Positions 37,309 to 45,036 of a stretch of 45,072 nucleotides of DNA are shown one piece after another. The position numbers and the translations under genes are program-made. The number at the start of each line of letters is the position of its first letter. Position 1 is the stretch's first letter. A model generated the notes under the pieces. It ran no database searches. It saw nothing but the letters and a program-made list of their open reading frames with translations, and had not been told where the DNA came from. The DNA lies in NCBI GenBank assembly GCA_012517855.1, contig JAAYUD010000070.1, positions 1 to 45,072 of the forward strand, written 5' to 3'. Source of the DNA: Bacteroidales bacterium. GTDB taxonomy: Bacteria; Bacteroidota; Bacteroidia; Bacteroidales; Bacteroidaceae.

Positions 37309-38865
37309 ATGAGCGAAGAATTACAACAAAAACTCCGTACTCAACTATGGACGGTAGCCAATAACCTGCGTGGAAATATGTCGGCGAGCGACTTCATGTA
37401 TTTTACGCTCGGTTTTATATTCTATAAATACTTGTCAGAGAAGATTGAAACTTTCGCCGATAAGGCTTTGGAAGATGATGAAATCACCTTCAAGGATTTG
37501 TGGCAAAAGACAGATGCTGGTTCTCTTGAATTACAGGAAGATGTAAAGAAGGAGTGCATGGAAAACATCGGCTACTTTGTTGAGCCAAGCTTCTTGTTCT
37601 CTTCTATTATTGAAGGAATCAATTGCAAAGAAAACATTCTCCCTATTCTTGAACGTTCATTGAAACGTATCGAAGATAGTACTCTCGGTCACGATAGTGA
37701 AGAAGATTTTGGTGGTCTATTCTCTGATATTGATTTAGCTTCTCCAAAACTTGGTAAATCATCAGATGACAAGAATCAATTGATTAGTAACGTCCTTATT
37801 GCGCTCAACGAAATTGAGTTTGGAGCAGATGCCGCTACTCAGATTGACGTACTGGGCGATGCTTATGAATATATGATTGGCCAATTCGCTGCGGGTGCCG
37901 GCAAAAAGGCCGGTGAATTCTACACACCACAGGAAGTCAGTCAGATACTTGCTGAGATTGTTACCACAGGCCAAAAACGTTTGCGTAATGTGTATGACCC
38001 TACTTGTGGAAGTGGCTCACTGTTGATACGAGCGGCTCACACAGGTAATGCAGCCGAGATTTTTGGTCAAGAGAAGAATCCAACCACTTACAATTTGGCT
38101 CGTATGAATATGTTACTTCACGGCATCAAATTCAGCAACTTCAAAATAGAGAATGGCGATACACTCGAAGCTGATGCCTTTGGCGAAACACAGTTCGATG
38201 CAGTGGTAGCGAATCCTCCTTTCTCGGCCGAATGGAGTGCATCGGAAGAAAAATTCAACAACGATGATCGCTTTAGCAAAGCAGGTCGTCTTGCTCCTAA
38301 GAAAACTGCCGACTACGCCTTTATTCTTCACATGATTTATCACCTCAATGATGGTGGCACAATGGCTTGCGTTGCTCCTCACGGTGTACTCTTCCGTGGA
38401 AATGCCGAAGGTGTTATACGTCGTTTCCTCATTGAGAAGAAGAATTATATTGATGCTATTATCGGTCTGCCTGCCAATATTTTCTATGGTACAAGTATTC
38501 CTACCTGTATTCTAGTAATGAAGAAATGTCGTAAGGAAGATGATAATATTCTGTTCATTGACGCAAGCAAAGAGTTTGATAAAGTTAAGACTCAAAATAA
38601 GTTACGCCCTGATCATATCCAAAAGATTATTGATACTTATCGCCATCGTACCGAGATAGAAAAATATAGCCATCTTGCCACAATGCAAGAAATTGTTGAG
38701 AACGATTACAATCTAAACATACCTCGTTACGTTGATACTTTTGAAGAGGAAGAACCCATCGATATCAAGGCTGTCATGAGTGAGATTAAAAGCCTTGAAG
38801 CCAAACGTGCAGAGCTCGACGTTGAGATTGAAGGTTATTTGAAAGAATTAGGATTGGTCGATTAA
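37309..38865 (+). CDS. hsdM: Type I DNA methyltransferase M subunit (HsdM)
   Basis: Adenine-N6 methyltransferase subunit of 518 residues, normal length. N-terminal helical HsdM_N domain (about 5-150, LWTVANNLRGNMSASDFMYF). The methylase domain has motif I DPTCGSGSLL from Asp230, which binds S-adenosylmethionine, and motif IV NPPF at 302-305, the catalytic site for N6-adenine. A C-terminal coiled coil (AVMSEIKSLEAKRAELDVEI) should pack with HsdS. It works with HsdS as the modification complex and with HsdR for restriction. It starts 4 bases after the peptidase-like gene and is followed by an ORF6N gene. Confidence 0.97.
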   Translation: MSEELQQKLRTQLWTVANNLRGNMSASDFMYFTLGFIFYKYLSEKIETFADKALEDDEITFKDLWQKTDAGSLELQEDVKKECMENIGYFVEPSFLFSSIIEGINCKENILPILERSLKRIEDSTLGHDSEEDFGGLFSDIDLASPKLGKSSDDKNQLISNVLIALNEIEFGADAATQIDVLGDAYEYMIGQFAAGAGKKAGEFYTPQEVSQILAEIVTTGQKRLRNVYDPTCGSGSLLIRAAHTGNAAEIFGQEKNPTTYNLARMNMLLHGIKFSNFKIENGDTLEADAFGETQFDAVVANPPFSAEWSASEEKFNNDDRFSKAGRLAPKKTADYAFILHMIYHLNDGGTMACVAPHGVLFRGNAEGVIRRFLIEKKNYIDAIIGLPANIFYGTSIPTCILVMKKCRKEDDNILFIDASKEFDKVKTQNKLRPDHIQKIIDTYRHRTEIEKYSHLATMQEIVENDYNLNIPRYVDTFEEEEPIDIKAVMSEIKSLEAKRAELDVEIEGYLKELGLVD

Positions 38866-38877
38866 TTGTAATTGGTT

Positions 38878-39825
38878 ATGATTATGAGCGAAAGCAAGAA
38901 TAATACAACAGACATCCAACCGGTTGCAGATTGTGACCAGTTAAGGAATACGATTCAAATCGAAGGACGCATCTTATCAACCAGAAACATGCAGGTTATG
39001 GTTGACAGAGATTTGGCAGAGCTTTATGGTGTTGAAACTAAAGTCCTGAATCAGGCAGTAAAGCGTAATATTGAGCGATTCCCTGAACGATTCAGATTTC
39101 AACTCTCAGATAATGAGATGACTGAACTGGTCACAAATTGTGACCGGTTCGAGAGCTTAAAGCATTCTTCTGTGTGTCCGTATGTCTTTACTGAACAAGG
39201 CGTAGCGATGTTATCTTCTGTCCTTCATAGTGAAACAGCGATTTCTGTCAGCATTCAGATTATGGATGCTTTTGTCGCAATGCGTCGCTTTCTTGTAAGT
39301 AATGCCCAAGTATTCAAGCGTCTTGAGACAATAGAATACCATCAACTAGCCATGCAACAGCATCAACAGCAATCAGACAAACTCATCGACGAGATTTTTA
39401 AGAAGTTTGAAGAAAAAGAAGCCACCAATCAATATATATTCTTTGATGGGCAAGTATTCGATGCCTATGTATTTATCTCTGGCCTTATAAAAGCAGCAAA
39501 GACTTCAATAATCCTTATCGATAATTATATAGATGAAACGGTGCTCACAATGCTTGGAAAAAGAGCCTCCGGCGTAGATGCAATTATCTATACAGCGCAA
39601 ATCAGCAGGCAATTACGTCTTGATGTTGATCGTCATAATGCCCAATATCCACCTATTAGTATAAATATATTCCGTCAGTCTCATGACCGATTTATGATAA
39701 TCGACAATGATGTTTATCATATTGGTGCATCTATAAAAGATTTGGGCAAGAAATGGTTTGGTATCACATTGATGAAAGATATAACACCTTCAGAAATAGT
39801 AAATCGAATCAATGGAGTTATTTAA
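38878..39825 (+). CDS. ORF6N-domain DNA-binding protein with HKD-like C-terminus
   Basis: Protein of about 315 residues. I prefer the ATG at 38878 (a second lies at 38884) over the TTG at 38872. The N-terminus (about 25-115, LSTRNMQVMVDRDLAELYGV, RFPERFRFQLS, PYVFTEQGVAMLSSVL) is an ORF6N domain, a DNA-binding module common in phage and mobile-element proteins. A short coiled region (HHQ-rich, about 155-180) leads to a C-terminal domain with HDRFMIIDNDVYHIGAS (from about His269) that resembles a single degenerate phospholipase-D HxK motif with Arg in place of Lys. Proteins of this type often sit between hsdM and hsdS. It is 12 bases after hsdM. Its role is unknown. Confidence 0.82.
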   Translation: MIMSESKNNTTDIQPVADCDQLRNTIQIEGRILSTRNMQVMVDRDLAELYGVETKVLNQAVKRNIERFPERFRFQLSDNEMTELVTNCDRFESLKHSSVCPYVFTEQGVAMLSSVLHSETAISVSIQIMDAFVAMRRFLVSNAQVFKRLETIEYHQLAMQQHQQQSDKLIDEIFKKFEEKEATNQYIFFDGQVFDAYVFISGLIKAAKTSIILIDNYIDETVLTMLGKRASGVDAIIYTAQISRQLRLDVDRHNAQYPPISINIFRQSHDRFMIIDNDVYHIGASIKDLGKKWFGITLMKDITPSEIVNRINGVI

Positions 39826-39889
39826 TGGCGTGTTTATAATCGCTATGTGACTGGTATATAACTAAACCTTATTTAGCAACAGTAAAAAA

Positions 39890-41092
39890 ATGATTATGGC
39901 AAATAATAACAAAAATATAGTCCTCAATGTTCCAACTCTGAGATTCCCTGAGTTTGGTGGAGAATGGAAAAAGTGTAATTTGGGTGATATCTGTTCTTTC
40001 TTTTCAGGAGGGACACCGTCTTCTTCAAATAAAGAATATTACGATGGTGTTATTCCATTTATTCGTTCAGGGGAAATACATTCGAAAAAAACAGAGTTAT
40101 TTATATCAGAAGAAGGATATCGAAATTCAACAACAAAGATGGTACAAACAGGTGATTTGTTAATGGCTATTTATGGTGCAACAAGCGGTGATATTGCTAT
40201 TGGCAAGATTGATGGTGCTATCAATCAAGCAATATTATGTTTGCGTACGGTCGAAAATAAGATGTTTATAAAATCAGTATGGCAAAAGCACGTAAATAAA
40301 ATTCTCTTAACATACCTTCAAGGAGGACAAGGAAACTTATCGGCTGAAATAGTGAAAAAGATTTCAATCAATATTCCTGAATATTCAAAAGAACAGGAGA
40401 AACTGGCATCGCTTATGAGTCTAATTGATGAGCGTATTTCAACCCAAAACAAAATCATTGAGGACATGAGAAAACTAAAGTCGGCAATTATTAAAAGAAT
40501 TTTTAGTGTTGAGTATTTATGTCAGCGTCGAAAAATTCTATTGTCTGACATTTCTTTAAAAATAACGAAAAAGAATACGGATAATAAAATAACCAACGTC
40601 CTGAGTAATTCAGCCAATCAGGGAATAGTATCACAAGAAATAATCTTTGATAGAGAAATTGCCAATAAGGAAAATACCAGCGGATATTATATTATCAAAT
40701 GTGGTGATTTCGTTTATAATCCGCGCAAATCTACAGCCGCTCCGTATGGACCAATTAATAAATATGAAGGTTCTATTGATGGTATCATTTCTCCTTTATA
40801 TGTCTGCTTTAGCACCCAAAATATCAATAGGAATTATTTATATTGGTATTTCCAAAGTAAAGCATGGTATAAATACATTTACAAGAATGGAGACACAGGG
40901 ACACGACATGACAGAGTAAGTATTAAAGATGATATTTTTTTTGCTATGCCATTATACATACACAATCCTGTTGAACAACAAAGCATTTCAAAAAATCTAA
41001 GTAAAATTGAGCTAAAGATAACAATAGAAGAACACCAACTCGAATTGCTTTTCCAGCAGAAAACATATTTACTTCAGCAAATGTTTATATGA
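39890..41092 (+). CDS. hsdS: Type I specificity subunit (HsdS), expressed orientation
   Basis: HsdS of 400 residues that chooses the DNA target for the methylase and nuclease. Two target-recognition domains: about 12-160 (RFPEFGGEWKKCNLGDICSF to NLSAEIVKKISINIP) and about 210-370 (LLSDISLKITKKN to ISIKDDIFFAMPLYIHN), each followed by a conserved helix (EQEKLASLMSLIDERISTQ and EQQSISKNLSKIELKI). It is in the operon direction and 64 bases after the ORF6N gene. Its 5' end (39926-39978) is repeated in reverse at 42217-42269, and 40440-40461 in the central helix is repeated in reverse at 41716-41737. The gene is thus one half of an invertible pair with the cassette at 41085-42284. Confidence 0.95.
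   Translation: MIMANNNKNIVLNVPTLRFPEFGGEWKKCNLGDICSFFSGGTPSSSNKEYYDGVIPFIRSGEIHSKKTELFISEEGYRNSTTKMVQTGDLLMAIYGATSGDIAIGKIDGAINQAILCLRTVENKMFIKSVWQKHVNKILLTYLQGGQGNLSAEIVKKISINIPEYSKEQEKLASLMSLIDERISTQNKIIEDMRKLKSAIIKRIFSVEYLCQRRKILLSDISLKITKKNTDNKITNVLSNSANQGIVSQEIIFDREIANKENTSGYYIIKCGDFVYNPRKSTAAPYGPINKYEGSIDGIISPLYVCFSTQNINRNYLYWYFQSKAWYKYIYKNGDTGTRHDRVSIKDDIFFAMPLYIHNPVEQQSISKNLSKIELKITIEEHQLELLFQQKTYLLQQMFI
39926..39978 (+). repeat. Inverted repeat, left arm of the hsdS switch
   Basis: Fifty-three bases beginning AATGTTCCAACTC and ending AAAAAGTGTAA, in codons 13-30 of hsdS. They are perfectly repeated in reverse at 42217-42269. Another ten bases inward match at eight positions. This is the expected crossover site for inverting the segment between them. 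Confidence 0.95.
40440..40461 (+). repeat. Internal inverted repeat of hsdS, left copy
   Basis: Twenty-two bases (CAACCCAAAACAAAATC then ATTGA) encode part of the STQNKIIE central helix. A perfect reverse copy lies at 41716-41737 in the silent cassette. Both are in the same codon phase, so a crossover here would exchange the second recognition domains without breaking the frame. Confidence 0.85.
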
Positions 41093-41112
41093 ACATATGC
41101 TGAAGTAAATAT
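41065..41112. repeat. Palindrome where the two hsdS 3' ends meet
   Basis: Arms ATATTTACTTCAGCAAATGTT (41065-41085) and its reverse complement with one mismatch (41092-41112) around a 6-base centre. It encodes the shared C-terminus YLLQxMFI of both hsdS genes, whose stop codons overlap here. It may also act as a bidirectional terminator. Confidence 0.85.
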
Positions 41113-41715
41113 TGCTTTTGCTTTTTATAGTTATTGAGCAATTTATTGTTTGTGGCTATCTTGTACTGTATGGAACTTAAAAGAGAAGCAACATTTTTGA
41201 TTTCTTCTGTATTGTTAGGCAGTATTACCGTATTGTCAAGAAAATGTTGATTTGTAATGTTAATCGTATTCTTTGCTCCTTTTTGAATTAGGGGATGAAG
41301 ATAATTATTTGTATTGTTACAATTCATAAAATAGTAATGCAGTATGGTGCCAATATATTTATTTTCAGGCATATATACCCCGTATAGAGGGGAAACAGCA
41401 ACATTCTCGATAATCATACTTTGCTTCACGATACCATATGGAAATTCACCTGTGGGGCTTTTCGTATAAACAATATCGCCATTCTTCACAACATGATAAT
41501 TTGATGTGTCTTCTGCGGCAAATGAACGTCCCAAATACCCAATTTGGTTGACAATACCATGGCTTACTGAAACTGAGTGAACCTCATAATTGTCTTTGTT
41601 CTTTTCTTTTCGCTCCGTTAAGACCTCTGTTAGATACACTTTTTGCCAAGTATTATCTTTTAACCCTATCAACTGCAAATTTAAACAAAGTCCTTTAATT
41701 AAGGATTCTAACCTG

Positions 41716-41737
41716 TCAATGATTTTGTTTTGGGTTG
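41716..41737 (-). repeat. Internal inverted repeat of hsdS, right copy
   Basis: Perfect reverse copy of 40440-40461, inside the central helix of the silent cassette (IATQNKIID). See the left copy for the frame argument. Confidence 0.85.
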
Positions 41738-42216
41738 CGATACGTTCATCAAACTTGGATAACAATGTAGATATCTTTGATTGTTCTTCTTTATTAGTTA
41801 AATACAATGGATAACTTGAATACTCTTGTGAGTTAATACCTGGTTGGCCAGAACGTGCAGACATAATAGTAATCCATTTTCTATAATTGGTTGTATGAAG
41901 TTGGCTAAAAATGAAATATGGATTATCATTTGGAATATTTATACGAATAAGAAATCCTGCAAAATATAGGCAGCCATCTTTAGATTTATATAGATAAGAT
42001 TTTCCTGTACTTGCACCTGTTCGAGCTAATAAAATATCATTATCTTTAACAAGATAAAAATCTTGCAATATAGCATCAGGCGAAACGACATCATTATAAG
42101 AATATTCTGATGATGACTCATTTATATCTGTTATTCGAATATATTTATTATTGCCATCAAATGGTTTTGCAGCTGCATTCATTCCATAATCAAATCCAGT
42201 TGCAACATCACCTAAT

Positions 42217-42269
42217 TTACACTTTTTCCATTCTCCACCAAACTCAGGGAATCTCAGAGTTGGAACATT
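42217..42269 (-). repeat. Inverted repeat, right arm of the hsdS switch
   Basis: Perfect 53-base reverse copy of 39926-39978. It sits at the start-less 5' end of the silent hsdS. Beyond 42269 the sequences on the two sides share nothing, which marks the edge of the invertible segment of about 2.3 kb. Confidence 0.95.
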
Positions 42270-42306
42270 AATGAATGATTTTCTCTAGTTAGATACTGGA
42301 ATTGTC

Positions 42307-42345
42307 TGTCGCATGTTGTCTTTCCCAGTGGCAGTGCATGCGACA
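42307..42345. terminator. Hairpin just beyond the hsdS switch
   Basis: TGTCGCATG (42307-42315) pairs with CATGCGACA (42337-42345) over 21 bases, followed on the plus strand by ATAAAAAGTATTTTTTT. It lies just outside the invertible segment and may end transcripts from the restriction operon. Confidence 0.45.
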
Positions 42346-42390
42346 ATAAAAAGTATTTTTTTGTATCAGAGAGCGCAGGGTGGTTGTCAA

Positions 42391-42494
42391 TAACTAACGT
42401 ATCTCGCGACCATAACTTCCGTTAGTTATTGCGGTAACTAACGGAAGTTATCATGACAACTAACGTTAGTTTCTCCTGCGACATACGTTAGTTA
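42391..42494. repeat. Alternating inverted TAACTAACG repeat array
   Basis: A perfect 17-bp stem ATAACTTCCGTTAGTTA / TAACTAACGGAAGTTAT (42412-42428 and 42435-42451, 6-base loop) is nested within an outer pair TAACTAACGTATCTCGC (42391-42407) and its reverse (42478-42494, one mismatch). A 14-base palindrome AACTAACGTTAGTT sits at 42458-42471. At least five copies of the unit alternate in orientation. Confidence 0.85.
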
Positions 42495-42631
42495 CCGCAG
42501 CGACATACGGTTGATTTTTGGGACTCGGTACGTGTCATACCCCGAAAAGGGAAGTGGTGAAGGTGCGGATACCGGTGCGAATGATGGGTGGAACGAAATT
42601 GTTTTGTGTTGTCTTATTTTACTAAAAGTGT

Positions 42632-42786
42632 GGAATGTGCGGAATAGAAATCCTATAAACTCAATATTTTTTTTATCGACATATAATACGTTTATCATTA
42701 TGATACTATCATTACAAGAAATATAATTACATAAATTTAAAAATAAAAAAAAATTAAAGAGGAGGGATTCCTATTCCGCACATTCC
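42632..42786. repeat. 22-base inverted repeat around an AT-rich core
   Basis: GGAATGTGCGGAATAG followed by AAATCC at 42632-42653 is repeated in reverse at 42765-42786 with one mismatch, flanking about 111 bases that are very AT-rich. The layout is like a small non-autonomous mobile element or a recombination target. Confidence 0.7.
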
Positions 42787-43172
42787 GCAGAGGTTTGTCG
42801 ATTTTCGAAGTCGTAGCATATTGTGACTGCGATTTTTGGAAAAAGCAATAATCGGCCTCATTTTGGGAAATTGCAGTATTTAAAAATGAAACCGCCGTTT
42901 CGCATATAATACAGATTGCTAAATAAATAGACTTTATCTTATCATTATGAACAATATTCACCGTAAAAGTAATATAAAGATATTCTGCAAAAACGATAAA
43001 AACGCCTATTTCAGTGCTTTTTAGAAATTTGACCAAATTATTGCCTTGAAGAAAAACTGGTCTTTGTTTGTAAATTATTTTGCACAAGGTGCTTTATATA
43101 TAACAATCTGTTCATTACCATTGACTACCTCAGTTAGCGATAAAGAGAAGTAAAAGAACTCTAATTCCTTAA

Positions 43173-44177
43173 TTATTTTGATTCAAGCGAAAGAAATTGT
43201 TCCCTTAAGAATGACATAATGTTTGTCCGACAAGCTTTGATTGACCAATCAGAATGTATTCCATCATAGCTTGCATGTTCATAATAAAAATTAAATTTGT
43301 TGTCATGTAAGCGTGCTACTATTTTTTCGCACATGAAAGGTGATGGCCAAACCTGATCGCGCTTGAAGGAAATCACAAGAACAGGTCCATTTATTTTCTC
43401 AACAGGGATTGTAGCGCGTTTTACCTGTATTGTATCCTTTAAAGCTTTTTCAAACATCCGTGTTCTATTACCAGAAAACATTCCTTTAATTGAAGTCCAA
43501 GAAAATGGTATCGACACAAAGGGTAGTTCTCGTCCTTTTTCACTCCATGCAGAATGTTGCCTACCCAAGGCATTAAATAAGCCCGTTGGGGGTCCAGGGA
43601 AAACAACAGAACTTGGGTCAATTGCAACCACCGCATTAACCTCTGAATAGCGACTTCCTAAAAGTAATGCCAACTCCGCTCCACGAGAAACACCAATAAG
43701 TGCATAATTGTTAGAAATCACCATATCTTTTTGTGCAGATAACCAGCGAAACGCCTTCTGAAAATATTCTAACGGTATTCCTCTAAGATTTTTCGGGAGA
43801 CTATCTGTACCAAAATAGGGTAGCGACAAAACGCAAAACCCATGATCAATAAGTTCCTGAATGAAGTCTAGGTGATAACTCCAACTTCTTCCCCCTTCTG
43901 ATCCTCCTAATAGGACTATGGCCTTTTGTGGTGTGGTTGATGTTCCGTGAAAGAAATCGGCATCCAATCCGTCAATTTTGACTGGTAACAAGGTCATTCC
44001 CTTAGGGACATTACTGGGACATACTGAAAATGGTAATATCTTAGGAGCAGAACATTGGGTTAACAGCAAAAGGGCAACACCTAGGATAAAAACAACTCCA
44101 AATGACTTACACTTTTGAATGTTGTACCTCAAATATTTTAGCTTAATTTTCAGAGGAATATTTATTATCTTATCCAT
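43173..44177 (-). CDS. BAAT/acyl-CoA thioesterase-family lipoprotein
   Basis: Alpha/beta-hydrolase of about 334 residues, started at the ATG at 44177 (MDKIINIPLK). An ATG-like start at 44210 would add 11 residues. A hydrophobic segment ends in LLLLTQCSAPK, a lipobox, so it is probably exported and lipid-anchored. The hydrolase domain resembles the BAAT C-terminal family: KAIVLLGGSEGGRSWSYHLD, the nucleophile region ALIGVSRGAELALLLGSRY, VLVISFKRDQVWPS with the acid, and HSDWS with the likely catalytic His. In known members the nucleophile may be Ser or Cys; here it is Ser. Bacterial substrates are poorly known. It stands alone on the minus strand beside the restriction locus, and no role in that locus is evident. 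Confidence 0.82.
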   Translation of the reverse strand: MDKIINIPLKIKLKYLRYNIQKCKSFGVVFILGVALLLLTQCSAPKILPFSVCPSNVPKGMTLLPVKIDGLDADFFHGTSTTPQKAIVLLGGSEGGRSWSYHLDFIQELIDHGFCVLSLPYFGTDSLPKNLRGIPLEYFQKAFRWLSAQKDMVISNNYALIGVSRGAELALLLGSRYSEVNAVVAIDPSSVVFPGPPTGLFNALGRQHSAWSEKGRELPFVSIPFSWTSIKGMFSGNRTRMFEKALKDTIQVKRATIPVEKINGPVLVISFKRDQVWPSPFMCEKIVARLHDNKFNFYYEHASYDGIHSDWSIKACRTNIMSFLREQFLSLESK

Positions 44178-44442
44178 ATAAGTATTTTGATTTTGTGTCA
44201 AGTTACGCACTTGTAGAGATACCTTAATTTTACAGTGCTGCTATTTATAAAAAGCATAAGTGTCTGATATACAAAAAGCATATGAACACTTAACGATGTC
44301 AGAAAATCCAACTACCTTAGTGCTAAGAAACCCCAACATTCAAAATTATTCTGACATGGCAAAAATAACAATAGAATCTCAAAATATCACCTCTTTAGGT
44401 GAAATATCTCATGTAATGGATATTTTTCTCATTTTGGACTGA

Positions 44443-44587
44443 GTTCACCACAGCTATTTGACTCTTTATTCGACAATGGGATATATAGTTAAGGGCAAAC
44501 CTGAAAAATAAACTCATGTCCATGTGGGATAAGATGTTGCTTCGGAAAAGGTATATCATCGAAACTATCAATGATCTTTTAAAGAAT
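44443..44587 (+). pseudogene. IS982-family transposase remnant
   Basis: Two frames joined by a frameshift near 44490 read like the C-terminal part of an IS982-type DDE transposase: SPQLFDSLFDNGI (44443-44484 region), then ANLKNKLMSMWDKMLLRKR and YIIETINDLLKN (44495-44587). The second block is the conserved stretch around the last catalytic Glu in this family. The rest of the gene and the terminal repeats were not found, so the element is dead. It marks past insertion beside the restriction locus. Confidence 0.75.
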
Positions 44588-44947
44588 GGTGTACAAAGGC
44601 TGGATTTATATGAATGTGTTGCAAGAGGATGTGAAATATTTATCTGTTTTGCAGAATAAAGAATTGTATGAACAGTCACATTGATGTTGTTTTATTCCAT
44701 GTAAACAGTAGGAGTGCTTACCCCATTGACATAGAAAGGGACTATGATACAACACTTTGCCTACAATCTATTTTTCAGAACGTATTTCAATGTGAACATT
44801 TCCAGATGTTCTGATACTTTCTTATCCAAACATCGGCTACAGCCTTTTGTAGGGCACTATTTTCGCTATTGTTTCAGCGCTCGAATGTAAGCCGAATAAA
44901 AGCAATATATAAATGGATGCTACGTAAATTATTGATATACAGCGATA

Positions 44948-45036
44948 AATTCATAAGGACGAAAATAAATGTTTGTAAGTATAAACTTTTAGTTTCGTCC
45001 TTATGAATTTTTATGTTCGTCCTTATCATTTTTTCG
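44948..45036 (-). repeat. Dispersed palindromic repeat, copy 2 (inverted)
   Basis: Reverse-orientation copy of the element at 17148-17236. It has inner inverted arms AATTCATAAGGACGAAA (about 44948-44964) and the matching reverse ending near 45010, plus a third GTTCGTCCTTATCATTTTTT edge word (45015-45034). The two copies lie about 27.8 kb apart in opposite directions. Confidence 0.75.

Larger units (their letters stand above)
41085..42284 (-). pseudogene. hsdS: Silent inverted hsdS cassette (no start codon)
   Basis: Open frame for about 395 HsdS residues from the shared repeat at 42269 to the stop at 41085, closed upstream by an in-frame TAG at 42285-42287, with no start codon before the repeat. 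The first internal ATG (42182) would lose the beginning of the first recognition domain. Two recognition domains are visible, different from those of the expressed gene: about DYGMNAAAKPFDGNNKYIRI onward, and LTEVLTERKEKNKDNYEVHS onward, with conserved helices SKFDERIATQNKII and SSIQYKIATNNKLL. Inversion through the 53-bp repeats would join it in frame to the 12-codon start of the expressed gene, giving a 406-residue HsdS. So this is a stored alternative, not decay. Confidence 0.92.
42288..43172. other. Gene-free region rich in palindromes
   Basis: About 880 bases between the hsdS switch and the BAAT-like gene. Short open frames here (for example 42511-42726) have no family match, and their similar NVRNRNP peptides arise from an inverted repeat. 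Structures: a 9-bp stem at 42307-42345, an alternating TAACTAACG array at 42391-42494 and a 22-base inverted repeat at 42632-42786 around a very AT-rich core. The part from 42830 to 43172 shows nothing I can name. Confidence 0.6.

Noticed and set aside
41085-42182. A normal 365-residue HsdS starting at the ATG at 42182
   Set aside because: That start would cut off the beginning of the first recognition domain; the homologous frame continues to the 53-bp repeat and lacks a start codon, which fits a silent cassette.
42391-42494. Possible CRISPR array
   Set aside because: The repeats are short, alternate in orientation and have no spacers of constant length; no cas gene is present.
42511-42726. 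Small gene encoding an NVRNRNP-containing peptide
   Set aside because: A similar peptide is read from the opposite strand at 42737-43087 because of the 22-base inverted repeat, so the similarity comes from the repeat rather than from a protein.
44260-44442. 60-codon open frame before the IS remnant
   Set aside because: No recognisable domain and no clear promoter; it may be eroded sequence, so it was not listed as a gene.
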